Numbered from the stretch's first letter, positions 8,940-17,598 are shown. The stretch is 64,000 nt of DNA from Rhizomonospora bruguierae (GCF_018397995.1 NZ_BBQH01000026.1:50975-114974), one strand, 5' to 3'. Made by a program: numbers and translations. Notes: generated by a model not told the origin, from the sequence alone.

Positions 8940-9090
8940 GCCGTGATCGTCGCGCCGGTGCGGGTGTCCCGGCCTCGGACAGCGGATGTCGACGGCTACG
9001 CAATCGGGCGTAGTCGGTCGGTGCCCCGCTACGCCCGTCGCAGTACCGGGTCGCGCGGTTGAGCCGAGCGTTGTCCCTGCGTCACAACTA

Positions 9091-9096
9091 TATGAT
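9091..9096 (+). promoter_or_regulatory. -10 element placing transcription start at the ATG
   Basis: TATGAT at 9091-9096 is a near-consensus -10 box. A start seven bases on would fall at 9103, the A of the kinase ATG, and no ribosome-binding site precedes that ATG. This suggests a leaderless mRNA. The -35 region is poor. Confidence 0.45.
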
Positions 9097-9102
9097 CGCC
9101 GC

Positions 9103-10335
9103 ATGAAACGCCCCGCCGTGCCGCCAGCCCTGCGCGCGGTGGCGTTGGACGTGGTGCTCGCGCTCTTCATCGCCGTGATGCAGGTGCAGGGCACGGTCGC
9201 CCGCGTCGCCGTCGACGGGGCGAAGCATCCGCTCAGCGACTTCGGCAACCTCGGGTACGTCCTGCTGGCGCTGAGCGGCCTGGTCCTGACCGTCCGCCGC
9301 CGCTGGCCGGTCGCGATGTTCGTCACCACCGCGCTCGCCAGCCTGGTGTACTACGGTCTCGACCTGCCGGACGGGCCCGGCTGGCTCGGGCTCTTCGTCG
9401 CCCTGTACACCCTGACCTCCTACGGGGACGGTCGCCGGTCGCTGGTGGTGGCCGGCGTGGGCACCGCCGTGCTCACCGTCGGGTGGCTGGTCGCCGCGAC
9501 CGACATCGAACCGCGCGCCGCCATCGGCTGGGTGTTCTTCCGGATCGGCGCGTCGGTCATGAGCGCCGCCCTCGGCGAGTCCGTCCGGTCCCGGCGGGTC
9601 ATCGCGGCCGAGGCCCAGCGGCGCGCCGACCTGGCCGAACGGACCCGCGAGGAGGAGGCGCGGGCGCGGGTCGACGCCGAGCGGCTGCGGATCGCGCGGG
9701 AGGTCCACGACACCGTCGCGCACGCCATAGCGATCATCAACGTGCAGGCCGGTGTCACCGCGCACGTGCTCGACAAGCGGCCGGAGGTGGCCCGCGAGGC
9801 GCTGGCCACCATCGAGCAGACCAGTTCCCGGGCGCTGCGGGAGATGCGGGCCATCCTCGGGGTGCTGCGCGACGACACCGACGGGCGGGTCCCGTACCCC
9901 GGGCTCGGGCAGATCGACGAACTCGCCGCCAAGGCGCGCGACGCCGGACTCGACATCAAGATCGAGGAGGTGTCGGCGGCGGCGCCGCTGCCGAGCGCGG
10001 TGGGCAGCGCCGCCTACCGGATCGTGCAGGAATCGATCACCAACGTGATCCGGCACGTCGGCCCGACCCGGGTGACGGTGGCGCTGAATCCCGGAATCGA
10101 CGTTCTGGAGATCCGGGTGACCGATGAGGGCCGCCGGATCCGAGCCGGTGACGGCTTCGCGGTTCGACCGTCCGGCCACGGCGCGGAGAAGCCGGCCAAA
10201 CCCGGTCGCGGGATCCTGGGCATGCGTGAGCGCTGCCGGCTGCTGGGTGGGGAACTCGACGCCGCGGCGACCCCGGAGGGCGGGTTCGAGGTCACGGCCC
10301 GGCTGCCGCTCGCGCCGATCGGATCGGTCCGGTGA
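9103..10335 (+). CDS. DesK-type sensor histidine kinase
   Basis: A 410-residue membrane sensor kinase that phosphorylates the response regulator encoded next. The N-terminal 160 residues contain about five hydrophobic segments, followed by a short linker helix. The HisKA_3 dimerisation/phosphoacceptor motif REVHDTVAHAIAIINVQ lies near residue 205 with the His autophosphorylation site, and the HATPase domain shows the N-box (SITNVIRHV) and a GRGILGMRERCRLLGG box near 370. It overlaps the regulator gene by GTGA, a standard arrangement for coupled synthesis. Diverges from the MMPL exporter gene, hinting at membrane-stress or drug sensing. Confidence 0.93.
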   Translation: MKRPAVPPALRAVALDVVLALFIAVMQVQGTVARVAVDGAKHPLSDFGNLGYVLLALSGLVLTVRRRWPVAMFVTTALASLVYYGLDLPDGPGWLGLFVALYTLTSYGDGRRSLVVAGVGTAVLTVGWLVAATDIEPRAAIGWVFFRIGASVMSAALGESVRSRRVIAAEAQRRADLAERTREEEARARVDAERLRIAREVHDTVAHAIAIINVQAGVTAHVLDKRPEVAREALATIEQTSSRALREMRAILGVLRDDTDGRVPYPGLGQIDELAAKARDAGLDIKIEEVSAAAPLPSAVGSAAYRIVQESITNVIRHVGPTRVTVALNPGIDVLEIRVTDEGRRIRAGDGFAVRPSGHGAEKPAKPGRGILGMRERCRLLGGELDAAATPEGGFEVTARLPLAPIGSVR

Positions 10336-11030
10336 CCGCGCCGGCCGCGCCCTCGACCGGCGCCCCGATCAGGGTGCTGGTCGTCGACGACGAGGGTCTC
10401 GTGCGATCCGGGTTCAAGGTCCTGCTCGACCTGGAGGACGACATCACGGTGGTGGGGGAGGCCACCAACGGCGCCGAGGCCGTCGAGCGGGCCCGCGCCA
10501 CCCGCCCCGATGTCATCCTCATGGACATCCGCATGCCGCGGCTGGACGGGATCCAGGCGACCGCCCGGATCGCCGGGACCCGCGGGCTGGAGCAGGTCCG
10601 CGTCCTCATCCTCACCACCTACGACACCGACGAGTACGTCTTCGAGGCGCTGCAGGCCGGCGCCAGCGGCTTCCTGCTCAAGGACGCCGGACCGGCCGAA
10701 CTGCTGCACGCCATCCGGGTGGTCGCCGGCGGGGACGCGCTGCTCGCGCCGCGGATTACCCGGCGCCTCATCGGCCAGTTCACCGCGCGGCGGGCGGCCA
10801 GCCAGGTCGCCCAGGACCGGCTCGCGGTGCTGACCGGGCGCGAGCGCGAGGTGCTGGCCCTGGTGGGCCGGGGCCTGAGCAACGACGAGATCGGTGCCGA
10901 GTTGTTCCTCAGCCCGGCCACCGCGCGTACCCACGTCAGCCGCGCCATGGTCAAATTGGGGGCGCGGGACCGGGCGCAACTGGTCGTGATCGCATACCAG
11001 ACCGGACTGGTCAGCCCGGACGAGGTATGA
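10332..11030 (+). CDS. NarL/LuxR-family response regulator
   Basis: A 232-residue partner of the DesK-type kinase. The receiver has the acidic pair VDDEG, the phosphoacceptor Asp in DVILMDIRMPRLDG (near residue 63) and the conserved Lys in LLKDAG. The C-terminal LuxR helix-turn-helix reads LTGREREVLALVGRGLSNDEIG and continues through ATARTHVSRAMVKL. All residues for phosphotransfer are present, unlike the LuxR protein at 1841-2473. Its stop overlaps the next gene's ATG (ATGA), so a three-gene operon with the methyltransferase is likely. Confidence 0.94.
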   Translation: MTAPAAPSTGAPIRVLVVDDEGLVRSGFKVLLDLEDDITVVGEATNGAEAVERARATRPDVILMDIRMPRLDGIQATARIAGTRGLEQVRVLILTTYDTDEYVFEALQAGASGFLLKDAGPAELLHAIRVVAGGDALLAPRITRRLIGQFTARRAASQVAQDRLAVLTGREREVLALVGRGLSNDEIGAELFLSPATARTHVSRAMVKLGARDRAQLVVIAYQTGLVSPDEV

Positions 11031-11704
11031 CCGCGGATCATCGCGGGGGACGTGGGATGGCGGCAAGCCGGGCGGAGGGGAACGTGACCATCGACGAGGC
11101 GAACGGCTGGCTGCGCAGGATCGCCGAGAACCCGGGCCACTCGCGGTGGTACATCCAGCGGTTCCGCGACCTGGCGGCACGTGGCGAGGACCTGGCGGGC
11201 GAGGCGCGCCTGGTCGACGCGGTGGTGTCCCGCGGCTCCCGGATCCTCGACGCCGGCTGCGGCACCGGGCGGGTGGGCGGTTTCCTGGCCGCGGCCGGTC
11301 ACGACGTCGTGGGCGTGGACCTGGACCCGGAACTGATCGCCGCCGCCCGCGAGGAGCACCCGGGGCCGCGCTGGCTGGTCGGTGACCTCGCCGGGTTGGA
11401 CCTGCCGGCGGCGGGCATCCCGGCCGGCTTCGACGCCGTGGTCTGCGCCGGCAACGTGATGACCTTCGTGGCGCCGGCCACCCGGCGGGAGATCCTGCGC
11501 CGGTTCGGCGCGCACGTGCGGCCCGAGGGTCGGGTCGCCGTCGGGTTCGGCGCCGGCCGCGGCTACGAGTTCGACGCGTTCCTCGCCGACGCCGCGGCGG
11601 CCGGGCTGACCCCCGACCTGCTGCTGCGCAGCTGGGACCTGCGGCCGTTCACGCCCGGCTCGGACTTTCTGGTCGCCCTGCTCACTCCGCAGCCGCCGCG
11701 CTGA
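11027..11704 (+). CDS. class I SAM-dependent methyltransferase
   Basis: A 225-residue (from ATG 11027) Rossmann-fold methyltransferase. The SAM-binding motif ILDAGCGTGRVGG lies near residue 70, followed by the acidic VGVDLDPE that binds the ribose, and a motif IV region FDAVVCAGNVM. The ATG at 11027 overlaps the regulator stop (ATGA); in-frame starts at 11057 (ATG) and 11084 (GTG, before TIDEANGWL) are also possible because the first 20 residues are low in conservation signals. The substrate is unknown. Being last in a two-component operon suggests co-regulation rather than a direct signalling role. Confidence 0.85.
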   Translation: MTADHRGGRGMAASRAEGNVTIDEANGWLRRIAENPGHSRWYIQRFRDLAARGEDLAGEARLVDAVVSRGSRILDAGCGTGRVGGFLAAAGHDVVGVDLDPELIAAAREEHPGPRWLVGDLAGLDLPAAGIPAGFDAVVCAGNVMTFVAPATRREILRRFGAHVRPEGRVAVGFGAGRGYEFDAFLADAAAAGLTPDLLLRSWDLRPFTPGSDFLVALLTPQPPR

Positions 11705-11770
11705 CCCGCACGGGCCACCCCACTGCGGCCACCCGTCGAGTGACATGGCCCCCTCGCTGCCGGCGTGGGT

Positions 11771-13210
11771 TCAGGTCGGCGCCACGTCGCCGCGCCGCCG
11801 GGCGGCTTCCGCCTCGGCCGCCTCCGCCTCGGCGGCCTGCATGTCGGGCACGTAGCTGCGCCGCGCCCACAGGGTGATCAGCCCGTTGGCCAGCAGCGGC
11901 ACGAGCATGAGCAGGAAGGCGTCGCGCAGGCCGGCGGCGTTGCCGGCCTTGCGCGACCCGCCCAGCCAGTCCGCCAGCAGGCCGAAACTGAGCGGGGCGA
12001 TCGCCTCGGCGACCAGGCGCAGCACCGTGCGGGCGCTCTCGGCCCGCCCCCACAGCCACGGGGTCACGATGTCGAGCCGGGCGGCGTCCAGCGGCGGGTT
12101 GGCCGCGGCGAGCATCGTCGTGCCGAGCAGGAAGAACGGCAACGCCACCAGCACCGACCGGGTCAGCAGGCCCGGGGCGAACAGCAGCGCCGCCGCCGTG
12201 TAGGTCAACGCCGGCACGATGATCCGGGCGTTCGGGTGGCCGCGCGCGAGGAACTGGTCGGCCATCCGGCCGCCGAGCATCGTCCCGGCCAGGGCCGCCG
12301 CGCCGACCGCCAGGACGAGCAGGGTGATCTCGCGGGTGTTGACGCGGAACCACCCCTGGACGAACACGATCGTGAAGGTGCGCAGGCCGGCGAAGAAGAA
12401 GTAGCCGATCGAGGAGGAGACGACGAGGATGCGGACCGTGCGGATGCGCAGGATGAACACGAACGCCTCCCACAGCGCCCGCGACTCCCGCCGCAGGTCG
12501 CCGGAGCCGCGACCCTCCTCCCGGCGAAACGGGTTCCCGCGCAGCGACACCGGCGTCGAGTCGGGGACGGTCTGGGCGCCGGCGACCACCCGGCTGGCCC
12601 CGCCGCGCGCCGGCTCCGGCAGCCAGCGCAGCACCGCGGCGGCCAGTCCGAGCCCGAGGACCGCCAGCAACCAGAACCCGTACCGCCAGGGGAGCACCGT
12701 GGCGATGGCCCCGCCGGCCAGCAGCCCCAGGCCGGCGCCGACGAGTTCGCCGCTGAGGATCCACCCGTACACCTTGGCCCGCTCGTCGACCGGGATGTAG
12801 TCGCCGAGCAGCGAGGCGAGCAGCGGGCCGCTGGCGGCGATGGCGCCGCCCAGCGCGAGCCGGGAGGCCAGCAGCCACGCGTAGCTGCCCGCGGCGCCGC
12901 TGAACAGCAGCGCGATGCTCCACAGCACGATCGTGTAGATGAGCAGCCGGGTTCGCGGCACGTGGTCGGCCAGCGCGCCCATCGGGACGGTGACGAGCGC
13001 GCCGATCCCGGACGACGCGGTCGCCAGCAGCCCGAACTTGGCCTGGCTGATCTGGAACGCCGCCTCCAGTTCCCGGGCCAGGGCGCCGATCATGCCCATG
13101 TCCGCCGAACTGGTGGCGAGCACCGCGGCCAGCAGCACCACCACGCGGGTCCGGGCCGGGCCGCCCAGCGCCGACTCCAGCCGGGCCACCGGCGCGCGCA
13201 GGACGGTCAC
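11771..13210 (-). CDS. major facilitator superfamily transporter
   Basis: A 12-helix MFS protein of about 479 residues. Helix 1 (RVVVLLAAVLATSSADMGMIG) is followed by the loop 2-3 motif GALADHVPRTRLL and the rest of the N-terminal bundle; a long cytoplasmic loop (about 190-250) precedes the C-terminal bundle, and the tail is rich in AEAEAAEAE repeats. The start is uncertain: GTG at 13210 (used) and GTG at 13228 fit the usual short N-terminus, whereas the open frame continues upstream with non-protein-like, Arg/Pro-rich sequence. Possible cargos include drugs or sugars; the sequence does not tell. Confidence 0.85.
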   Translation of the reverse strand: MTVLRAPVARLESALGGPARTRVVVLLAAVLATSSADMGMIGALARELEAAFQISQAKFGLLATASSGIGALVTVPMGALADHVPRTRLLIYTIVLWSIALLFSGAAGSYAWLLASRLALGGAIAASGPLLASLLGDYIPVDERAKVYGWILSGELVGAGLGLLAGGAIATVLPWRYGFWLLAVLGLGLAAAVLRWLPEPARGGASRVVAGAQTVPDSTPVSLRGNPFRREEGRGSGDLRRESRALWEAFVFILRIRTVRILVVSSSIGYFFFAGLRTFTIVFVQGWFRVNTREITLLVLAVGAAALAGTMLGGRMADQFLARGHPNARIIVPALTYTAAALLFAPGLLTRSVLVALPFFLLGTTMLAAANPPLDAARLDIVTPWLWGRAESARTVLRLVAEAIAPLSFGLLADWLGGSRKAGNAAGLRDAFLLMLVPLLANGLITLWARRSYVPDMQAAEAEAAEAEAARRRGDVAPT

Positions 13211-13228
13211 CGGTGGCCGCCGGTCCAC

Positions 13229-13577
13229 GGGGGTGACGCGCGGGGCGCCGGACCGGCGGCCGCGCGGGCGCCGTCGGGGCGAAGTCGTGACATGTCCGAT
13301 CTGGCTACCCGACCGTGTCGACTCGTAACGGCGGCCGGGGCCGGTGATCGTCACACAACCGCAGACTTCCCGTGCGTTGGTCGCCATGAACCGTTGGGAG
13401 ATTGGTGGGGTACATGCCGCCAGGCCCTGCCGCAGGCGGTCGACCTCTTCCCTGTGCCGGTCGCCGCCGCCCGGCCCCACACCGCCGCACCGGTGCGGGG
13501 CCGGGCCAGGACGTGGTCCGGGGGCCGCGGGGGCCGCAGGTGACGACCCGGGGCGAGGATCAGAGGGGGCAGAGGCG
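13229..13577. other. intergenic region with a stem-loop before the BON gene
   Basis: No gene seen in about 350 nt between the divergent MFS and BON genes. A perfect 14-bp palindrome CCGCACCGGTGCGG lies at 13485-13498, inside a larger CCGGCCCC/GGGGCCGG stem (13471-13504), roughly 75 nt before the BON start. It could be an operator or an RNA hairpin. Confidence 0.4.
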
Positions 13578-13883
13578 ATGCTGTGGCCGTACTTTGACGA
13601 CTGGCTGGTCGACCTGGTCAACGCCAAGCGCGCCGCCGCGGCGCCGCGCCGAGGCGACGGGGAGGCCGACGAGGATCTGGCCCGGCGGGTGGCGGACCGG
13701 CTCGGCGGCGACGTGCGGACCTGCTACGAGCGCATCGACGTGCGGGCCCACCGGGGCGTCGTCATCCTGGACGGCACGGTGAGCTCGGCGGACGCCCGCA
13801 AGCTCGCCGGAACCTACGCCTGGAGCGTGCGGGGCACGTTCGACGTCTGCAACGCGCTGGTGGTCGAGGACCCGGACCGGTGA
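13578..13883 (+). CDS. small BON-domain protein
   Basis: A 101-residue protein with one BON domain (about residues 33-97), recognised by the pattern ...YERIDVRAHRGVVILDGTVSS followed by ARKLAGTYAWSVRGTFDVCNALVV. BON domains (OsmY, mycobacterial Rv0899) bind lipids or proteins and are often stress-related. There is no signal peptide, so it is probably cytoplasmic or membrane-peripheral. The ATG at 13578 is preceded by a GGGGGCAGAGG ribosome site. It ends 4 nt before the convergent STAS gene, which leaves no room for a terminator between them. Confidence 0.75.
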   Translation: MLWPYFDDWLVDLVNAKRAAAAPRRGDGEADEDLARRVADRLGGDVRTCYERIDVRAHRGVVILDGTVSSADARKLAGTYAWSVRGTFDVCNALVVEDPDR

Positions 13884-13887
13884 GGCG

Positions 13888-14334
13888 TCAGGGGTTGCCG
13901 GCCTCGTAGCTGGCCCGGCGCTGCAGGGACATCAGCGCCTGGCCCCGACTGTCGAACGTCGCGAACGTGGTGTGCAGGCGCATGGTGTGCAGCACGGTGA
14001 GCACGAACCGGGACGGCGCCGCCAGGTGCAGGCCGCCGCCGCGGTGCTTGGCCCGCTGGTACGCCCGCACGACCACACCCAGCGTGGCCGCGTCGACCGT
14101 GTGTACCCCGGCCAGGTCCAGCAGTACCGTGTGGCGTTCGGCGACGGCCCGCTCCAGCGCGTCGCGCAGCGGGCCGACGCTGCCGGCCGTGAGGTTGCCG
14201 TGCGGCGTCACGACCGCCACGACCGGCAGCACCTCCAGGCTCACGGCGACCGCGTCGACGGCACCGGGGGACCCGATCCGGCGGTCGTGGATCTTGGAGA
14301 CCTGGTTCGGGCTGGTCTCCGGGGCGGCGATCAC
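13888..14334 (-). CDS. STAS-domain protein (anti-sigma antagonist-like), second of a pair
   Basis: A 148-residue protein with a STAS domain at about residues 35-135 (VVAVVTPHGNLTAGSVGPLRD..., AERHTVLLDLAGVHTVDAATLGVVVRAYQRA). In SpoIIAA/RsbV proteins a Ser before Gly in the DSSG loop is phosphorylated; here the loop reads VDAATLG, so the phosphorylation site is absent. GTG at 14334 overlaps the stop of the first STAS gene (GTGA), indicating coupled synthesis. Such proteins usually bind an anti-sigma kinase, which is not encoded nearby. A constitutively binding or purely structural role is possible. Confidence 0.8.
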   Translation of the reverse strand: MIAAPETSPNQVSKIHDRRIGSPGAVDAVAVSLEVLPVVAVVTPHGNLTAGSVGPLRDALERAVAERHTVLLDLAGVHTVDAATLGVVVRAYQRAKHRGGGLHLAAPSRFVLTVLHTMRLHTTFATFDSRGQALMSLQRRASYEAGNP

Positions 14335-14723
14335 GGGTTCTCTCCTCGGCTCGACAGGCTCTGGTAGGTGCTGCCCTTCGGCGTCGACGGCGACGACGGC
14401 GTGGCCGGCAGGATGGCGAAGACGTGGCTGACCCGGGCGATGGCCAGGATCCGGCGCACCCGGGGCGTGAGCGAGCGCAGCGTCAGGGTGGCGTTGGCGC
14501 GCCACATCTGCCGGTGCACGTCCAGCAGCAGCCCGATTCCGGCGGCGTCGATCAGGTCACAGCCGGCGAGGTCGACCACCAGGTGCTGCGGCGCCAGCGC
14601 GAGCGCCGCGTCGAGATGCGGGCGGACCTGCGGTATCCCGGCCAGGTCGAGGTCCCGGCCGATCCGGATCTCGACCACCGGGACCGTGCACACCGGGGTC
14701 GTCGACTGCCCGCCTCGATCCAC
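14331..14723 (-). CDS. STAS-domain protein (anti-sigma antagonist-like), first of a pair
   Basis: A 130-residue protein consisting mainly of a STAS domain (VEIRIGRDLDLAGIPQVRPHL, QHLVVDLAGCDLIDAAGIGLLLDVHRQM). The loop that normally contains the phosphorylated Ser reads IDAAGIG, with Ala in its place, so control by an RsbW-like kinase would differ from the standard model. The GTG start at 14723 was chosen for the GAGGGGGAG ribosome site directly upstream; the open frame continues to 15539 but upstream sequence lies antisense to the OmpR-type regulator. Divergent from that regulator gene, with a 177-nt gap holding the regulator's putative box. Confidence 0.82.
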   Translation of the reverse strand: MDRGGQSTTPVCTVPVVEIRIGRDLDLAGIPQVRPHLDAALALAPQHLVVDLAGCDLIDAAGIGLLLDVHRQMWRANATLTLRSLTPRVRRILAIARVSHVFAILPATPSSPSTPKGSTYQSLSSRGENP

Positions 14724-14822
14724 CGGCTCCCCCTCGGCGTCCGGTCCGCGCGCCTTCGCGCGCACTGCTCCCACCGGTCCGACCAGCCTGGACCCGGCCC
14801 ATGGCGGCGCTTCCGCGGACGT

Positions 14823-14838
14823 GTGACAGTTGCGTGAC
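14823..14838 (+). promoter_or_regulatory. MtrA-like box GTGAC-N6-GTGAC
   Basis: GTGAC at 14823-14827 and 14834-14838 are separated by exactly 6 nt, matching the GTNAC-N6-GTNAC pattern known for the actinobacterial OmpR-type regulator MtrA. The box is 63 nt upstream of the OmpR-type regulator gene and also faces the STAS operon, so autoregulation and control of both sides is plausible. Confidence 0.6.
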
Positions 14839-14900
14839 AAACGTCCTGCCAGGGGCCGGCTGCGACGGTCGGTGCCGATGCGGCCGGACATGATGGGTGC

Positions 14901-15581
14901 GTGACGTCGGTTCTGGTGATCGAGGATGACGACCGCATCCGGCTGTCGCTGGTGCTGGCGCTGGAGGACGAGGGCTTCACCGCGCAGGGGGCGGCGACGG
15001 CGGAGGAGGGCCTGTTGACGCAGCGCCGCTCCCGCGCGGACACGGTCCTGGTCGACCTCATGCTGCCCGGCGTGGACGGCTTCGAGTGCATCCGGCGCCT
15101 GCGGCACCACGACGACGTGCCGATCATCGTGGTCAGCGCCCGGGACGACACCCACGACGTGGTCGCCGCGCTGGAGGCCGGCGCGGACGACTACGTGGTC
15201 AAGCCGGTCGCGGTCAAGGAGCTGTCGGCCCGGCTGCGGGCGCTGCTGCGCCGGGCCCGGGGCGCGGTGACCGTCGGCCGGGTGCCCGCGCTCGTCTTCG
15301 GCGATCTGGACATCCGCCCGGAGGCGGGCGAGGTGCGGGTGCGCGGTGAGCTGGTCAACGTCACCCGCACCGAGTTCCGGCTGCTGTGCGAGCTGGCCGA
15401 GCACGCGGGGCGGGTGCTGTCCCGCGAGCAGTTGCTGCGCCGGGTCTGGGAGTACGAGGTCGGCGACGAGCGGCTGGTGGACGTGCACGTGGGCCGGCTG
15501 CGCCAGAAGATCGAGGTCGACTCGGCCGAGCCCCGGCACCTGGTCACCGTGCGGGGACTCGGCTACAAACTTCAGCGATGA
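14901..15581 (+). CDS. OmpR/PhoB-family response regulator (MtrA-like)
   Basis: A 226-residue transcription factor with a receiver (acidic IEDDD, phosphoacceptor Asp in TVLVDLMLPGVDG near residue 53, Lys in VVKPVAVKELSAR) and a winged-helix C-terminal domain (VTRTEFRLLCELAEHAGRVLS..., DVHVGRLRQKIE, RGLGYKL). GTG at 14901 is in the expected position for the first receiver strand. It overlaps the kinase gene (ATGA). The order regulator, HAMP kinase, GerMN lipoprotein is that of MtrA-MtrB-LpqB, but the proteins are shorter than those of the core system, so this is probably a paralogous copy. Confidence 0.93.
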   Translation: MTSVLVIEDDDRIRLSLVLALEDEGFTAQGAATAEEGLLTQRRSRADTVLVDLMLPGVDGFECIRRLRHHDDVPIIVVSARDDTHDVVAALEAGADDYVVKPVAVKELSARLRALLRRARGAVTVGRVPALVFGDLDIRPEAGEVRVRGELVNVTRTEFRLLCELAEHAGRVLSREQLLRRVWEYEVGDERLVDVHVGRLRQKIEVDSAEPRHLVTVRGLGYKLQR

Positions 15582-16933
15582 AACCGTTCAGCCTCCGCAC
15601 CCGGGTCACCGCCGGATTCACCGCCGGTGCCCTGGCGCTGTCGGCGGGCATGGCGGTGACCTCGTACGAGCTGATCCGCCGGTCGCTGCTCAGCGAGCGG
15701 GAGCGGGGCGCCGTCCGGTCGGCCTACTACAACGCCACCATCGTCAACGGTGGGCTGGTCGGCGCCGAGCCGGACGTCGTGGACGTGCTCCGGTCGCTGG
15801 ACACCGGTACCGAGCGCCGCCCGGTGCTGCGGCGCGACGACGCCTGGTTCTCCCGCAACGCCGACGCCGGGGTCACCGAGGCCATCCCGGCCCCGCTGCA
15901 GGCGCGGGTCGCCGCCGGCCTGCCCACCATGCAGCGCATCCGGGTCGACGGCGCGCCGGCCCTGGTCGTCGGCGTGCCGCTGGCCGGCGGCGCCGCCTTC
16001 TACCAGATCGACTCGCTGCGCGAACTGGACCGCACGTTCCAGATCGTGGCGCTGGCGCTGACCGCCGTCGCGGTGATCCTGGCCGGCGCGGGGGCGCTGC
16101 TGGGCTCGTCGATCAGCCGGTACATCCTGCGCCCGGTCGCCGGCGTCGCCTCGGCCGCGCGGGACATCGCCAGCGGCAACCTCGGCGCCCGCCTGGACCC
16201 GGCGACGGAACCGGACCTCGCCGTGCTGTCCGTCTCGTTCAACGACATGGTCGACCGGCTGGCCCAGCAGCTCGAGCGGGACCGGCGCTTCGCCGCCGAC
16301 GTCGCGCACGAACTGCGCTCGCCGCTGCAGACGCTGGCGGCGGCCGGCAGCGTCGTGGCCGCCCGCCGGGGCGACCTGGACGCCCGCACCGCGACCGCGC
16401 TCGACCTGCTCACCGCGGAGATCGCCCGGTTCCAGACGCTGGTCAACGACCTGCTTGAACTGGCCCGGGCCGACCAGCCGGCCCGCCGCGAGCACGTGGA
16501 CGTGGCGGAGTTGGCGCGGCAGGCGTGCCGCTCGCGGCGCATTCCCGACGGGATCGTCCAGGTCGAGGACGGCCTGCCGATCATCTGGCATGTGGACCGG
16601 CGCCGGATCCTCCAGTTGCTGGGCAACCTGCTCGACAACGCCGCGCGCCACGGCGGGGGAGCGACCGCGGTCCGGCTGGGCCGCAGCGGCGACCTGTGCT
16701 ATCTGGAGGTCGACGACGAGGGCCCCGGCGTGGACCCGGCCGACAAGACCGTCATTTTCGACCGGTTCGTCCGCGGCCGCACCTCGGTGGCGCGGGCCGG
16801 GGGCGACGGCACCGGGCTCGGGCTCGCGCTCGTCGCCCAGCACGCCGCGGCGCACCATGGCACGGCCGTTGCCACGGCCAGGCCGGGCGGCGGCGCCCGG
16901 TTCCGTGTCGAGCTGGCCGGATGCCTGTCGTGA
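15578..16933 (+). CDS. HAMP-containing sensor histidine kinase (MtrB-like)
   Basis: A 451-residue membrane kinase. Helix 1 is at about residues 10-30, an extracytoplasmic sensor of some 115 residues follows, then helix 2 (VALALTAVAVILAGAGALLG), a HAMP domain starting RYILRPVAGV, the phosphoacceptor helix DVAHELRSPLQTLAAAG, and a HATPase domain with N-box LLGNLLDNAARHGGG, DDEGPGVD and GDGTGLGLALV. It should phosphorylate the regulator encoded immediately upstream. All catalytic residues are present. The sensor domain is small, as in other MtrB paralogues, and the following lipoprotein may modulate it. Confidence 0.93.
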   Translation: MKPFSLRTRVTAGFTAGALALSAGMAVTSYELIRRSLLSERERGAVRSAYYNATIVNGGLVGAEPDVVDVLRSLDTGTERRPVLRRDDAWFSRNADAGVTEAIPAPLQARVAAGLPTMQRIRVDGAPALVVGVPLAGGAAFYQIDSLRELDRTFQIVALALTAVAVILAGAGALLGSSISRYILRPVAGVASAARDIASGNLGARLDPATEPDLAVLSVSFNDMVDRLAQQLERDRRFAADVAHELRSPLQTLAAAGSVVAARRGDLDARTATALDLLTAEIARFQTLVNDLLELARADQPARREHVDVAELARQACRSRRIPDGIVQVEDGLPIIWHVDRRRILQLLGNLLDNAARHGGGATAVRLGRSGDLCYLEVDDEGPGVDPADKTVIFDRFVRGRTSVARAGGDGTGLGLALVAQHAAAHHGTAVATARPGGGARFRVELAGCLS

Positions 16934-16991
16934 GCGGGTGCCTGCGGGTGAGTCGGGCGTCCGGGACGGTTTCTGAGGTGCGGAGGGCGGC

Positions 16992-17576
16992 ATGAGCGTG
17001 ATGTCCCGCGCCAGGGCCGGCTGCCTGTGGGCGGTGGCACTGGCGCTGCTCGGCGGCTGCGGCGTGCCGATCGACGACGAGCCCCGGGACGTGCAGCCAC
17101 CGCGGGGGCCGTGGCCGTCCTTCACGGCCCCGCCGAGCGTCGCCGACACCCCGGTGGGTTCCTCTCCGGAGCGGCTGTGCTTCGTCCGGGACGGCCGGCT
17201 CGTCCCGGTCACCCGGCGGGTCGCGGACAGCCCGGACATCGCCGAGCAGATGCGGGACCTGCTGGCCGGCCCGGTCGACGTCGAACGCGACGAGGGCCTC
17301 ACGACCGCGCTGACCGGAACCGGCGCCCTGACCGTGCTCGGCATCGCCGACGGCACCGCCCGCGTCGAGATCGGCGAGCCCGGCGAGGGCACCGGCCGCA
17401 GTGACGACGTGCTGGCCTTCGGGCAGCTCGTCTGCACCCTCACCGGCCGGCGGGAGATCACCGGGGTGGCCTTCGTCCGGCAGGGTGAACCGGTCCGGGT
17501 TCCTCGCGCCGACGGCTTCCTGTCGATCGGGCCGCTGAGCGCATTCGACTACGCCAGCATCACCCTGCCCGGGTAG
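16992..17576 (+). CDS. GerMN-domain lipoprotein (LpqB-like, short)
   Basis: A 194-residue secreted lipoprotein. The signal peptide ends in the lipobox LLGGC (Cys near residue 24), so the protein is expected to be lipid-anchored outside the membrane. Residues about 60-170 resemble the GerMN domain (ERLCFVRDGRLVPVTRRV, then ...MRDLLAGP, TARVEIGE, AFGQLVCTLTG). In the MtrAB-LpqB system a larger lipoprotein with GerMN and propeller domains binds the sensor; here only the GerMN part remains. It lies 58 nt downstream of the kinase gene and probably belongs to the same operon. Confidence 0.85.
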   Translation: MSVMSRARAGCLWAVALALLGGCGVPIDDEPRDVQPPRGPWPSFTAPPSVADTPVGSSPERLCFVRDGRLVPVTRRVADSPDIAEQMRDLLAGPVDVERDEGLTTALTGTGALTVLGIADGTARVEIGEPGEGTGRSDDVLAFGQLVCTLTGRREITGVAFVRQGEPVRVPRADGFLSIGPLSAFDYASITLPG

Positions 17577-17598
17577 CGAGCGCGCGGCCAACGGTGAG

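Noticed and set aside
11765..13543. 592-codon plus-strand frame opposite the MFS gene
   Set aside because: A shadow of the MFS gene with Arg/Gly/Gln-rich low-complexity translation.
15572..17461. 629-codon minus-strand frame opposite the kinase and lipoprotein genes
   Set aside because: Antisense shadow; no protein-like motif.
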